Source of the DNA: Marinobacter alexandrii
Lineage (GTDB): Bacteria > Bacteroidota > Bacteroidia > Cytophagales > Cyclobacteriaceae
Assembly: GCA_039984955.1 (NCBI GenBank)
Contig: JBDWTN010000006.1
Span: 1-64,000 of the forward strand
Reading direction: 5' to 3'
Length of the DNA stretch: 64,000 bases
Both the position numbers and the translations under genes were made by a program. This document shows positions 23,682 through 32,699 of the stretch, piece after piece. The notes under the pieces are model-generated. The model was given only the letters and a program-made list of their open reading frames with translations, was not told the origin of the DNA and made no database searches. The stretch's first letter is position 1; each line of letters starts with the position of its first letter.

Positions 23682-26678
23682 TTAAAATTTAATATCTAAG
23701 TGAAAGTTGATAAACTTGCTAGCAGCATATGGAGTTACCTCCACCGTATTAGCTAACACGTTATTTCCAAAGTTTGAAGCTTCAGGATCATAACTATTGT
23801 AATCGAAAATATTAACTAAGTTTCTTCCTGACACGCCTACCTTAACCTGAGATAATTGAGGAATTAAATCACTTGGAAGTGTATAAAACAATCCAATCTC
23901 TCTTAGTCTAATATATCCTGCATCTTCAATTAATGGATCAGGATTGGCAAATGCTTGACTTGCTCTATAATCACCATTACTTAATGTTCCGGAAGGATCT
24001 ATTCCAGTATCATCATAATCCCATGTAGTTCCAGCTAGATCATACAACAATGTTGTCAAGTTGATAGCATCACCACCTTTTTTCCAGTGCCATAAAAATG
24101 TTAAATCAAAGTTTCCGTAGCTGATCTGGTTAAACCAAGACATTTGAAAATCAGGCTCAGCATTTCCATAGACTGCAAACCCATCGCCATCAGGATCACA
24201 ATTATCACAATCCGCAGCGATGTAAGTCCCAACAATTTGCGTTGCACTTTCCCCCTCTTTGATTAAATAAGTTCCTAAAGAAGCTGCAAATCCACCAGTA
24301 GTGAATGAAGGAACATCAAGTTTCGTAACTGTTGACTTATTCTTCCACCATCTTACAGTTGAATTCCAGGTAATATTATCATTTTGAATAACAGTAGCAT
24401 TCAATCCTATTTCTATACCCTTGTTTTCAAGTTCCGCACCATTCACAACTCTATTAGTAAATCCTGAAGAAGGCTCATTCTGTGCCTGAAGCAATACGTC
24501 GTTGATTTTCTTGTTGTAAAGATTAACAGTTAATCCAATTCGGTTATCAAGTAATCCTATATCCGCCCCTACTTCTAACTCCGTCTGTCTTTCAGGTTCA
24601 ACATTAACATCCCCTAGGAGATTCCCAGGTGATACACCTGCATTTCCGCCAATAAACTGCGGATTTGTAAGAATGAAACGCTGATTAAATTGAGAAAATC
24701 TCCCAGCCTCACCGTAAGCAATTCTAGGTTTGAAATTATTCAGTATGTCTATATTCCAGAAATCAAACTCATGAAGATTGATCGCTAAACTTGCCTTTGG
24801 ATAATAGTATAATTTATCCGCATCTCCATTATTTGTAGACTTATCTCCTCTAATTCCCAAAGTCGCAATTAATTTATCTTGATAGTTAGCTTCTTCCTGA
24901 ATGAAGAATCCTTGATCTTCCTGTGGTGTAATGATTTGCTGTACACCCACATTTGCAGACTGACCTAGGTTGACCTGAGATCCATTAAGCCCCGTCGCAG
25001 TAGTAACAACAGTATTCTTATCAAAGTTTTGAAGGAAGTAACCTGCTTGAGTAGTCAAGCTTAATCCATTATCTAGGAAATATGAATGTACTAGTGATGC
25101 AGTCATATTATAGTTTGTATTAACTGTGCTTCCTGAAATAGAAGCTCCTCCTAAAGATGTTGTTGGTCTGAAATAAGAGATTGTTCCAGGAAATATACTT
25201 GTTGTTCTTAGAGAATATTGATCTAGTCCCCCTTGTAATACAAGTTTTAGCTGGTTATCATCCTTAGTAAGGATTTTCACATTGGTTGTAATTCCTCCAA
25301 TGTAACGATTCACTTCTTCCCTATTCGTTGTTACAGCCACTGTCTCTAATGCATTTGATCCCGCAGGACCTGCAGGATAAACTCCATCAACAGGACTCAA
25401 ATCTTGCCATGGATAAGTAAATGCCAATGCATACCCTACGGTTCTGTTTTGATTTCCGTTGTTAAAGAATCCTTTATCAGTTTGAGAATTGATGTAATTA
25501 TTGGTCACATAGATATCAATCCAATCATTGAATTTATGTCCTACATTAAGCCGTACAGATTCTTTTTCGTAACCTGTGTTGTCAACTAATCCTGGTTCAT
25601 CTTTTACCGTCAAACCAAAGAAGAAATCTGTCTTCTGATCTCCGCCAGATACTGATAACCTAGAAGTTCTTGATACTCTAACGTTATCAAATATTTCAGC
25701 TTCATAATCTCTCACTCCATTATTATTAAATGCAGCTATTTGTGCTTGCTCAACGGCATCTGTTGAAGCTGGATCATCAGAGTCTTCGAAGATTGCTCGT
25801 ATCCTATCTTCATTATATGTTCGTGTTCCCAATAGCTGAGTAGGTGATCGAAATCCAATAGTCTGAGAAAATGATGTTTGTGACTTACCACTCTTACCTC
25901 TTTTGGTAGTTATAAGAACAACACCTCCAGCAGCTCTGGAACCATAAATAGCTGCTGCAGAAGCTCCTTTGAGTATTTCAATTGATTCGATATCTTCTGG
26001 GTCAATATCTGCAATACGATTAGTCGCATCATCTTGATTCGTTGATGGCGCTCCACCTCCAGCTGCTTCAGAGACAATGTTGTTACCTAATGATGTAGTT
26101 GAGTTATCAACGTACACACCATCCACAATAAATAATGGTTGCTGATCTCCAAAAATGGAAGTCACTCCTCTTAATCGCATAGAGATACCCCCACCAGGAG
26201 CCCCTGAATTTGCTCTGATATCGGCACCCAAGAATTTTCCAGACAAGCTACCATCCAATGTAGATTGATTGGTAATACCTGTAAGTTGATCCGAGGATAT
26301 CGAGGCTACAGAATTAGCCAGGTTAGATCTTTTAACTGAAGTCGCAAGCCCTGTCACTACAACCTCATCTAGGTTGGTTACATCTGTCTTCATAGCCACA
26401 TCACCTGCTGCTGAAGCTTCTATTTCTTGACTTGAATAGCCAATTGAAGAGAATACAAGAGTTGATCCCGAAGGAACAGCTAATTCATATTCACCATTAA
26501 TCCCTGTAATAGCACCATTTGTAGTCCCTTTTACTAGTACAGTTACTCCCGGTATCGGCTCTCCATTCGAAGCATCCGTGACCGTTCCACTGACCCTTAC
26601 ATTTTGGGCCATCAGAAAACTGAAGGGAAGCACTAAGGCCAATACCAACAGTATTCTCTTAAAGTAGTTTTTCATCAT
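23682..26678 (-). CDS. SusC/RagA-family TonB-dependent outer-membrane receptor
   Basis: The protein has 998 residues. A signal peptide (to about residue 25, LMAQ) is followed by a carboxypeptidase-regulatory-like beta-sandwich (about 28-95, VSGTVTDASNGEPIPGVTVLVKG). Next come the TonB-box-like LDEVVVTG, the plug domain (about 115-240, with PLFIVDGVYVDN and the ending IEILKGASAAAIYGSRAAGGVVLITTK) and a 22-strand barrel ending in HLDIKF. A late extracellular loop carries CDNCDPDGDGF, a calcium-type Asp loop next to a Cys pair. It imports ligands using TonB energy together with the SusD-like partner. Either of two adjacent ATG codons may be the start. Confidence 0.95.
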   Translation of the reverse strand: MMKNYFKRILLVLALVLPFSFLMAQNVRVSGTVTDASNGEPIPGVTVLVKGTTNGAITGINGEYELAVPSGSTLVFSSIGYSSQEIEASAAGDVAMKTDVTNLDEVVVTGLATSVKRSNLANSVASISSDQLTGITNQSTLDGSLSGKFLGADIRANSGAPGGGISMRLRGVTSIFGDQQPLFIVDGVYVDNSTTSLGNNIVSEAAGGGAPSTNQDDATNRIADIDPEDIESIEILKGASAAAIYGSRAAGGVVLITTKRGKSGKSQTSFSQTIGFRSPTQLLGTRTYNEDRIRAIFEDSDDPASTDAVEQAQIAAFNNNGVRDYEAEIFDNVRVSRTSRLSVSGGDQKTDFFFGLTVKDEPGLVDNTGYEKESVRLNVGHKFNDWIDIYVTNNYINSQTDKGFFNNGNQNRTVGYALAFTYPWQDLSPVDGVYPAGPAGSNALETVAVTTNREEVNRYIGGITTNVKILTKDDNQLKLVLQGGLDQYSLRTTSIFPGTISYFRPTTSLGGASISGSTVNTNYNMTASLVHSYFLDNGLSLTTQAGYFLQNFDKNTVVTTATGLNGSQVNLGQSANVGVQQIITPQEDQGFFIQEEANYQDKLIATLGIRGDKSTNNGDADKLYYYPKASLAINLHEFDFWNIDILNNFKPRIAYGEAGRFSQFNQRFILTNPQFIGGNAGVSPGNLLGDVNVEPERQTELEVGADIGLLDNRIGLTVNLYNKKINDVLLQAQNEPSSGFTNRVVNGAELENKGIEIGLNATVIQNDNITWNSTVRWWKNKSTVTKLDVPSFTTGGFAASLGTYLIKEGESATQIVGTYIAADCDNCDPDGDGFAVYGNAEPDFQMSWFNQISYGNFDLTFLWHWKKGGDAINLTTLLYDLAGTTWDYDDTGIDPSGTLSNGDYRASQAFANPDPLIEDAGYIRLREIGLFYTLPSDLIPQLSQVKVGVSGRNLVNIFDYNSYDPEASNFGNNVLANTVEVTPYAASKFINFHLDIKF

Positions 26679-26835
26679 AGTAGAGTTTTTAAAAATTATT
26701 TAACAATTCGATAAAACTGTCGAAATATCCTGTAAATGACAAGAAAATCGCGTTTAAATACGGTTAAAGTAATTGTTTAAACAACAAATTGAAGGTTGGA
26801 TTACATACCCAGCATATGATCTGAGTTAATTGTGA

Positions 26836-27813
26836 TTAACTCACCTTTATAATTGTCTTCCCTAAGACATTTCTACTTTCAATCTTATGAAGTGCATAAG
26901 ACGCTTCTTTCAATGGATATTCAGAATCGATATGAGGAATAAGTTCCCCATTTTGTAATCTCAGAAATAATTCTTCAATATTTTCCTTATTCTCTTTGGG
27001 GTAGTTTCTAAAAAAGTTCCCCCAAAAAACACCTGTGATTGACGCACTTTTTAGCAATGGAAGATTCCAAGGAATGGCAGGAACAGAGCCCGAAGCAAAT
27101 CCAATTACCAGGTGTCTGCCCATTGGAGCAATAGCACGAAATGCTTGTTCGGAGTAGCCGCCTCCTACAGCATCAAATATCACATCAGCTCCCTTGCCTC
27201 CCGTTAAGTCTTTAATTCCTGACTTAAGGTTTTCAATAGTATACTTATGCAGAATGTCTGCTCCAACCTTTTTACAAAAAGCTAGCTTTTCATCTGTAGA
27301 GGTGCAGGCTATAACATTTGCTCCCAAGATTTTCCCAAGTTGAATGGCTGCTGTTCCTACTCCTCCTGAAGCTCCAAGTATGGCAAGTGTTTCCCCAGGT
27401 TGAAGTTTTGCTCGATCTTTCAAAGCATGTATCACTGTCCCGTGAGTCATAAGTACAGATGCAGCATCTCTAAAAGACACATTATCAGGAAGTTTATGCG
27501 TATTGAATGCAAAACCCTGTACTTCTTCTGCAAAACCTCCCCATGAGGTACCAGATGCCACTCGATCACCTGGTTTGAATTCAGTCACATCTGGTCCTAC
27601 TTCTTTTATAATCCCAGAAACCTCTCCTCCCGGCGAAAATGGCAAATCGGGCTGAAACTGATACTTGCCTCGTATGATTAGTGAATCGGGGAAATTCACA
27701 CCTGCATATTTAACTTCTATATTGACTCTTCCAGGTCCCGGAGGTTCTATTTTGTGATCCCTAAAAACAAGTTTCTCAGGACCTCCAAGTTCTTCAATGA
27801 GTACTGCTTTCAT
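26836..27813 (-). CDS. NADPH:quinone oxidoreductase / zinc-independent medium-chain dehydrogenase
   Basis: The protein has 325 residues. It has a GroES-like N-terminal domain (about 1-115, with PGPGRVNIEVKYAGVNFPDSLIIRGKYQ) and a Rossmann domain with the nucleotide loop AILGASGGVGTAAIQLGK at about 144-161. The zinc-binding cysteines of alcohol dehydrogenases are missing, as expected for the quinone-reductase branch (QOR/zeta-crystallin). It should use NADPH to reduce quinones or enones; the real substrate is open. It is the last gene of a three-gene operon, 13 bases after the ArsC-like gene. Confidence 0.92.
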   Translation of the reverse strand: MKAVLIEELGGPEKLVFRDHKIEPPGPGRVNIEVKYAGVNFPDSLIIRGKYQFQPDLPFSPGGEVSGIIKEVGPDVTEFKPGDRVASGTSWGGFAEEVQGFAFNTHKLPDNVSFRDAASVLMTHGTVIHALKDRAKLQPGETLAILGASGGVGTAAIQLGKILGANVIACTSTDEKLAFCKKVGADILHKYTIENLKSGIKDLTGGKGADVIFDAVGGGYSEQAFRAIAPMGRHLVIGFASGSVPAIPWNLPLLKSASITGVFWGNFFRNYPKENKENIEELFLRLQNGELIPHIDSEYPLKEASYALHKIESRNVLGKTIIKVS

Positions 27814-27826
27814 GTGTATTGCTCAT

Positions 27827-28168
27827 TCATAAAAGCGCTAGAACATTTTCAGGAGGACGACCTATGATTGCCTTATGCTTGTGAAGTACAATGGGCCGTT
27901 CAATCAGTTTTGGATGATTAACCATCGCATCAAGCCATTCATCGTCAGATAAATTTTTCCCTTTATAGTGCTCTTTAAATTCTGCCTCTCCTTTTCTAAC
28001 AAGATCCAGGGGTTTCATCTCAAGCAGGTCTATGATTTTTTTCAACTCATCTTTGGTAGGAGGGTTCTTTAAATACTCCTTTACAACAAAATCATGTCCT
28101 TCCTTTTCAATTAAGTCTAATGTTTGACGACTCTTGCTACATCGAGGATTATGGTAAATAGTAATCAT
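27827..28168 (-). CDS. ArsC-family (glutaredoxin-type arsenate reductase-like) protein
   Basis: The protein has 113 residues. The YHNPRCSKSR start holds the catalytic Cys10. Arginines in VRKGE, ERPIV and IGRPPE match the arsenate-binding positions of plasmid R773 ArsC. It could reduce arsenate with glutathione/glutaredoxin or a substitute, yet no arsenite pump or ars regulator lies beside it. Many Bacteroidota homologues are annotated only by similarity. It overlaps the acetamidase gene by four bases (ATGA-type overlap) and precedes the quinone oxidoreductase gene, so the three are translationally linked. Confidence 0.9.
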   Translation of the reverse strand: MITIYHNPRCSKSRQTLDLIEKEGHDFVVKEYLKNPPTKDELKKIIDLLEMKPLDLVRKGEAEFKEHYKGKNLSDDEWLDAMVNHPKLIERPIVLHKHKAIIGRPPENVLALL

Positions 28169-29184
28169 TTGGATAGAACTTCTTTATTAATTGACATGGT
28201 GACCAACATATGTGGTACATCTACGACCTCTGCTATTTTTAAATCCCCAGCCAAAGAACATAGCATATAAGCATCATTACCACTCAATCCATGATTTTTC
28301 TTTAGGTATTCAATCATATATCTAGTTGCCTTTTTGGCAGCCTCATCAATCGTTGTTCCGAAAGCAGTAACAGCATATACATCGTCATTCTCATATTGAG
28401 GCTCTTCGAGGCTAGAACCTTTTATAAGTTCTATCTCCACCAAAAATTTCATTGGCGCCTCTATTGCGGTACCACAAACTTCCCCTAACCCCTGTGCTGC
28501 ATGAGCATCTCCAATTGAGAATAAAGCTCCTTCAACGAAAACAGGCAAATACACAGTCGTACCTTCCACGATGTTTGGATCATCCATATTTCCGCCATTC
28601 GCCCTAGGTGGAATAGTAGATAATAATGAATCAGTATCTGGAGCTACCCCAAGTACACCAGGAAATGGTCTCAAAGGAATATTGATGCCATCCGTAAAAC
28701 GAACATTATTTTTCCCTGCCAATTCAAAAGTTTTCAAATGTGGCTCAGTATATTCTTCCGCTAGAAAACCGAAACCAGGAAGGATAGCGGTCCACCCCCA
28801 ATCTCCAATTTCAATTTTGTGAAGCGTAACAGCGATTACGTCTCCTGGCATAGCCTCATTGATAAAGATTGGACCTGTTAATGGGTGAATCGGATCAAAA
28901 CTCAGATTCATCAAATCTGAAGTATCAGAATCTATGGTAAACTGACCGTCAGTGGCCTCTTCGGTACTGATTTCCACTACTTCACCTGAATTGACTGTCA
29001 AAATAGGATCAATTGTTCGACTCCACTTGTTATGCGTCTGATCAGAGGTAAGCGTGTAATCAGCTTCTGGTACTACTTTTTCTGCTAAAGAGCTTTTATC
29101 TATCTCTACTGTGGTTGTGCAGGCAATGGTCGTAACCATTAAAATCCAGATATGCTTCTTCATATATCTATGGGTTGGTTTCAC
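28165..29184 (-). CDS. Acetamidase/formamidase-family protein with lipoprotein signal
   Basis: The protein has 339 residues. A second in-frame ATG (start at 29163) would give 332 residues and a more typical signal sequence, MKKHIWILMVTTIAC; the lipobox TIAC then anchors the protein as a lipoprotein. The rest fits the FmdA/AmdA acetamidase-formamidase fold, with DVIAVTLHKIEIGDWGW, GLGEVCGTAIEAPMKF and a metal-binding-like GDAHAAQG stretch. The family hydrolyses formamide or short amides to ammonia and acid in the cytoplasm; an exported version is less usual. It is first in an operon with the ArsC-like and quinone reductase genes and divergent from the sortilin-type gene. Confidence 0.88.
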   Translation of the reverse strand: MKPTHRYMKKHIWILMVTTIACTTTVEIDKSSLAEKVVPEADYTLTSDQTHNKWSRTIDPILTVNSGEVVEISTEEATDGQFTIDSDTSDLMNLSFDPIHPLTGPIFINEAMPGDVIAVTLHKIEIGDWGWTAILPGFGFLAEEYTEPHLKTFELAGKNNVRFTDGINIPLRPFPGVLGVAPDTDSLLSTIPPRANGGNMDDPNIVEGTTVYLPVFVEGALFSIGDAHAAQGLGEVCGTAIEAPMKFLVEIELIKGSSLEEPQYENDDVYAVTAFGTTIDEAAKKATRYMIEYLKKNHGLSGNDAYMLCSLAGDLKIAEVVDVPHMLVTMSINKEVLSK

Positions 29185-29229
29185 AAGGTTAAAGTTTTAT
29201 ACTTACTAACTTATTAAAAAATCTAACCC

Positions 29230-32124
29230 ATGAGAACCATTTACCTACTTCTCTTTTTGAGCATGTCAATTATTTTACCTGCTCAGCGTAAGAAAAAATC
29301 AAGTGAACGTCCTTCTTCGACCTCAGCGGAAGCTCGCTGGGAGGGCTACCAACAACGCTTAGAGCTTGAAAAAAACTCTTTAGTTAAAAATGTCCCATTC
29401 AGAAATGCAGGCCCGACAGTCATGAGTGGGCGTGTAGTAGATTTAGCTGTAGATCCAGATAATCCTTCACACTTCTATGCTGCATATGCATCTGGTTCGC
29501 TATGGGAAACGAAGAATAACGGTACTTCCTTCGAACCTATTTTTGATAATCAGATTGTTATGACCATTGGAGATGTAGAAGTGGACTGGGAAAATGATAT
29601 TATTTATGTTGGTTCAGGAGAAAATAATTCCAGTCGATCATCCTACTCTGGATATGGAATGTTCAAATCCTCAGACAATGGAGAGAACTGGGAAAGTATC
29701 GGCTTAGGTGAAACACACCATATCAGCCGCATCCTTATCCACGCTTCGAGCCCCAACACTATCTGGGTAGCAGCACTCGGGCATCTTTATTCCGAAAATT
29801 CTGAGCGCGGTGTATATAAGTCCACTGATGGAGGAAATACATGGAACAAGACTTTATTTGTAAATAACAGGACCGGAATTGTCGACCTAATTATGCATCC
29901 CCAAAATCCCGAAATATTGATAGCGGCAGCCTGGGAAAAAGATCGAAAAGCATGGAATTTTGAAGAAGCCGGACCTGGCACTGCCATCTATCGATCAGAA
30001 GACGGAGGAAGTAACTGGTCTGAAATTTCTGATAATTCTGGATTCCCTGATACTGACGGGACTGGTCGCATAGGTCTTTCTTTTGCTCCTTCTGATCCCA
30101 ATATTGCCTATGCCATACTAGACAATCAAGACAGGAGACCGAAAGAAAGTGATGAAGATGAAGGCTTGAGCAAAGATGAGTTAAGAGGTATGAGCAAGCA
30201 AGAATTCATGACCCTTGAAAACAAGGACATTAACAAGTTCTTGGATAACAATGGTTTCCCTCGAGAATACAATGCTGTAGACATTAAAAAAGATGTAGAG
30301 GCAGGTAAAGTTAAACCGCTTGACTTAGTTGTATACACAGAAGATGCCAACTCCCTCCTTTTTGACACGCCGGTCAAAGGTGGTGAAATGTATCGATCCA
30401 ATGATGCAGGTAAAACCTGGACAAAAACGCATGAGGATTACATTGAAAGCATGATTTTCTCCTATGGTTATTACTTTGGTCAGGTACGTGTAGATGCTCA
30501 AAACCCTGATGTAATATATACCATGGGCGTGCCTATTGTTCGTTCGGAAGATGGTGGCAAGACGTTTAAAAGTATCAATGAAAGCAATGTACACGTGGAT
30601 CATCATGCCATTTGGATCAATCCTAATAATCCTCGACATCTGATTTTAGGAAATGACGGAGGCGTATACATAAGCTTTGATACTGGAGAAACATGGACAA
30701 ATTGCAACTCACCTTCTGTTGGACAGTTCTATTCTATTGCTATAGATATGGCCAAGCCTTACAATGTATATGGAGGGCTACAGGATAATGGTGTATGGAA
30801 AGGTCCAAGTACCTATGAGTATTCGAGAAGCTGGTATCAGGAAGGTCGCTATCCATATGAAAGAATAATGGGGGGTGATGGCATGCAGGTAGCAATCGAT
30901 ACAAGAGATAATGAAACGGTTTACACAGGTTATCAATTTGGAAACTACTTTAGAATTAACACGGAAATTGGGGATAGAAAATATATCACCCCAAGACATA
31001 AACTAGGCGATGCACCGTACCGATGGAATTGGGAAGCGCCCATTGCTCTATCCAGCCATAATCAAGACATTGTCTATTTCGGAAGTAACCGATTCCACCG
31101 CTCCATGAATAAAGGAGAGAGTTTTGAAACCTTGAGCAAAGACCTTACAAAAGGTGGAAAAAAAGGAGATGTGAGTTATGGAACGCTCACTACAATTTCT
31201 GAGTCACCGATCACTTTTGGATTGATTTACGTGGGGAGTGATGATGGATTGATTCACAAATCAAAAAACGTAGGTGATAGCTGGACGAAAATAACAAATG
31301 GACTACCTAATGATTTTTGGGTGAGCACTGTGGTAGCTTCTTCTCATAAAGAAGGACGAGTCTATGCTTCTTTCAACGGTTATCGATGGGATAATTTCCA
31401 AGCGATGGTTTATGTCAGTGATAACTATGGAAGTAGCTGGAGAAATATCTCAGCCAACCTTCCAATGGAACCGGTAAATGTGGTGAAAGAAGATCCCGAA
31501 AATGAAAACATTATCTATGTTGGAACAGATCATGGGGTTTATGTTTCTCTAGACGGAGGTAGCAGCTATCAGGCTTTTGCAGAAGGGTTGCCAAATACGC
31601 CCGTTCATGATTTAATCGTACATCCAAGAGAAAAAGAACTCGTATTGGGTACACATGGACGAGGCATATATATTGGGGATGTTTCGATTGTTCAACAACT
31701 TAATAATACAATTATTGCCAAAACGCTTCATGCATTCCCGATAGACGATATCACATTCAGCACACGCTGGGGTAGAAAAACCTGGGCATGGGGAGATCTA
31801 ATTGAAGCCAAGACGAAAGTGGCTTTCTATTCCAATGGAAATGGAAATGGAAAAGTGGAGATAGTCTACAAAGATCAGGTAGTAAGTAGTATGGATATCC
31901 CTGCTGATAAAGGGCTTAACATACTTGAGCTTCCATTGGAAACAGATGAATCATTTAAAGACCTGCTGGAAGATGAACAGAAAGAAGACTACAAAGCAGC
32001 CGAAAATGGGGATTACCATTTAGTCTCAGGCGAATACACAGTGAGAATAACAGTGGGTGGCACCAATGTAGAAACACCTCTCACCATCAAGAAGCCAAGG
32101 GAAAGACCTGGCAGGAAAGAATAA
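29230..32124 (+). CDS. Exported sortilin/VPS10-type Asp-box repeat protein
   Basis: The protein has 964 residues. It has a signal peptide (to about residue 18, LPAQ). The body is a large multi-bladed beta-propeller with at least nine Asp-box repeats, S-x-D/N-x-G-x-T/S-W (for example SSDNGENWES, STDGGNTWNK, SEDGGKTFKS, SLDGGSSYQA). Such proteins are often labelled 'glycosyl hydrolase' or 'VPS10 domain-containing', but the repeats alone do not prove enzymatic activity. The last about 120 residues form a beta-rich domain and a basic tail (KKPRERPGRKE) rather than a T9SS sorting sequence. Its role may be peptide or glycan binding at the surface or in the periplasm. Confidence 0.9.
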   Translation: MRTIYLLLFLSMSIILPAQRKKKSSERPSSTSAEARWEGYQQRLELEKNSLVKNVPFRNAGPTVMSGRVVDLAVDPDNPSHFYAAYASGSLWETKNNGTSFEPIFDNQIVMTIGDVEVDWENDIIYVGSGENNSSRSSYSGYGMFKSSDNGENWESIGLGETHHISRILIHASSPNTIWVAALGHLYSENSERGVYKSTDGGNTWNKTLFVNNRTGIVDLIMHPQNPEILIAAAWEKDRKAWNFEEAGPGTAIYRSEDGGSNWSEISDNSGFPDTDGTGRIGLSFAPSDPNIAYAILDNQDRRPKESDEDEGLSKDELRGMSKQEFMTLENKDINKFLDNNGFPREYNAVDIKKDVEAGKVKPLDLVVYTEDANSLLFDTPVKGGEMYRSNDAGKTWTKTHEDYIESMIFSYGYYFGQVRVDAQNPDVIYTMGVPIVRSEDGGKTFKSINESNVHVDHHAIWINPNNPRHLILGNDGGVYISFDTGETWTNCNSPSVGQFYSIAIDMAKPYNVYGGLQDNGVWKGPSTYEYSRSWYQEGRYPYERIMGGDGMQVAIDTRDNETVYTGYQFGNYFRINTEIGDRKYITPRHKLGDAPYRWNWEAPIALSSHNQDIVYFGSNRFHRSMNKGESFETLSKDLTKGGKKGDVSYGTLTTISESPITFGLIYVGSDDGLIHKSKNVGDSWTKITNGLPNDFWVSTVVASSHKEGRVYASFNGYRWDNFQAMVYVSDNYGSSWRNISANLPMEPVNVVKEDPENENIIYVGTDHGVYVSLDGGSSYQAFAEGLPNTPVHDLIVHPREKELVLGTHGRGIYIGDVSIVQQLNNTIIAKTLHAFPIDDITFSTRWGRKTWAWGDLIEAKTKVAFYSNGNGNGKVEIVYKDQVVSSMDIPADKGLNILELPLETDESFKDLLEDEQKEDYKAAENGDYHLVSGEYTVRITVGGTNVETPLTIKKPRERPGRKE

Positions 32125-32148
32125 TAGTCGGACTTAGATATTGAATAA

Positions 32149-32274
32149 GACCGTTTCGAAAGTTTCATTCTGAGGAACGAAGAATCTATAAGTATTGGTA
32201 ATTAGTTATCAAAAATTTGAAAGATTCTTCACATGCGTTCAGAATGACAATCCTTTAAGGTTTTCGAAACGGTT
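32149..32274. repeat. Long imperfect palindrome, likely an intergenic repeat element
   Basis: The outer arms ACCGTTTCGAAA (32150-32161) and TTTCGAAACGGT (32262-32273) are perfectly complementary. Inside them, TCATTCTGA pairs with TCAGAATGA and GAAGAATCT pairs with AGATTCTTC. The whole 126-base unit can fold into one long hairpin. The inner sequence (TCATTCTGAGGAACGAAGAATCT-like) resembles short dispersed palindromes common between genes in Bacteroidota. It probably also ends transcription of the sortilin-type gene. No second copy was noticed in this window. Confidence 0.7.
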
Positions 32275-32286
32275 CTTTTACGTCCA

Positions 32287-32333
32287 TTTGTGTAAGTGAA
32301 TGCTTACGTATATATTTGTAAGCAAATACTTAC
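32287..32333 (+). promoter_or_regulatory. ArsR-operon promoter with two palindromic operators
   Basis: TTTG (32287-32290) and TATATTTG (32311-32318) are spaced by 20 bases and match the Bacteroidota -33/-7 promoter. Two copies of GTAAG-N6-CTTAC flank and overlap it: 32292-32307, between the two boxes, and 32318-32333, from the last base of the -7 box to the base before the ATG. The sites are 26 bases apart. Binding of the ArsR dimer at either would block transcription, so autorepression is very likely. The leader would be only about 10-20 bases. Confidence 0.85.
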
Positions 32334-32699
32334 ATGTTTAACATGAGTGCAAGACGAGACGTATTTCAAGCAATTGCTGATCCCACCAGACGGGAGATCA
32401 TCAGCTTACTCTCTGAAGAGCCTATGAATTTGAATGCTTTGGCTGATCAGTTTGAAATAAGCAGGCCGGCCATTTCTCAACAAATCAAGGTATTACAAGA
32501 GTGCGGATTAGTTGAAGTCTCTCAACAAGGGCGTGAACGGTTTTGTAAAATTCAACCGGCCAGTCTCGTTCCAGCATTTCTGTGGATTGAGCAATATCGT
32601 AAGCTATGGGAAGATCGTATTGACTCTTTCGAAGATTATTTAATGAAATTAAAGGCAAAACCATCAACAGATGTCACAGACAAACGACGCACAAAATAG
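32334..32699 (+). CDS. ArsR-family winged-helix repressor
   Basis: The protein has 121 residues. A winged helix-turn-helix (about 10-90) starts with the typical ARRDVFQAIADPTRREIISLLS and carries the recognition helix RPAISQQIKVLQECGLV. There is no metal-binding CxC motif, so this belongs to the metal-independent group that is commonly paired with SRPBCC/AHSA1 genes. ATG codons at 32334 and 32343 are both possible starts; the family usually begins at the second (MSARRDVF). The next gene overlaps it by 29 bases. The operator sites in its promoter indicate autorepression. Confidence 0.93.
   Translation: MFNMSARRDVFQAIADPTRREIISLLSEEPMNLNALADQFEISRPAISQQIKVLQECGLVEVSQQGRERFCKIQPASLVPAFLWIEQYRKLWEDRIDSFEDYLMKLKAKPSTDVTDKRRTK

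Noticed and set aside
22290-26678. Polysaccharide utilization locus around the SusC/SusD genes
   Set aside because: No carbohydrate-active enzyme, sensor or transporter gene is adjacent; the GH5 gene is 15 kb away on its own.
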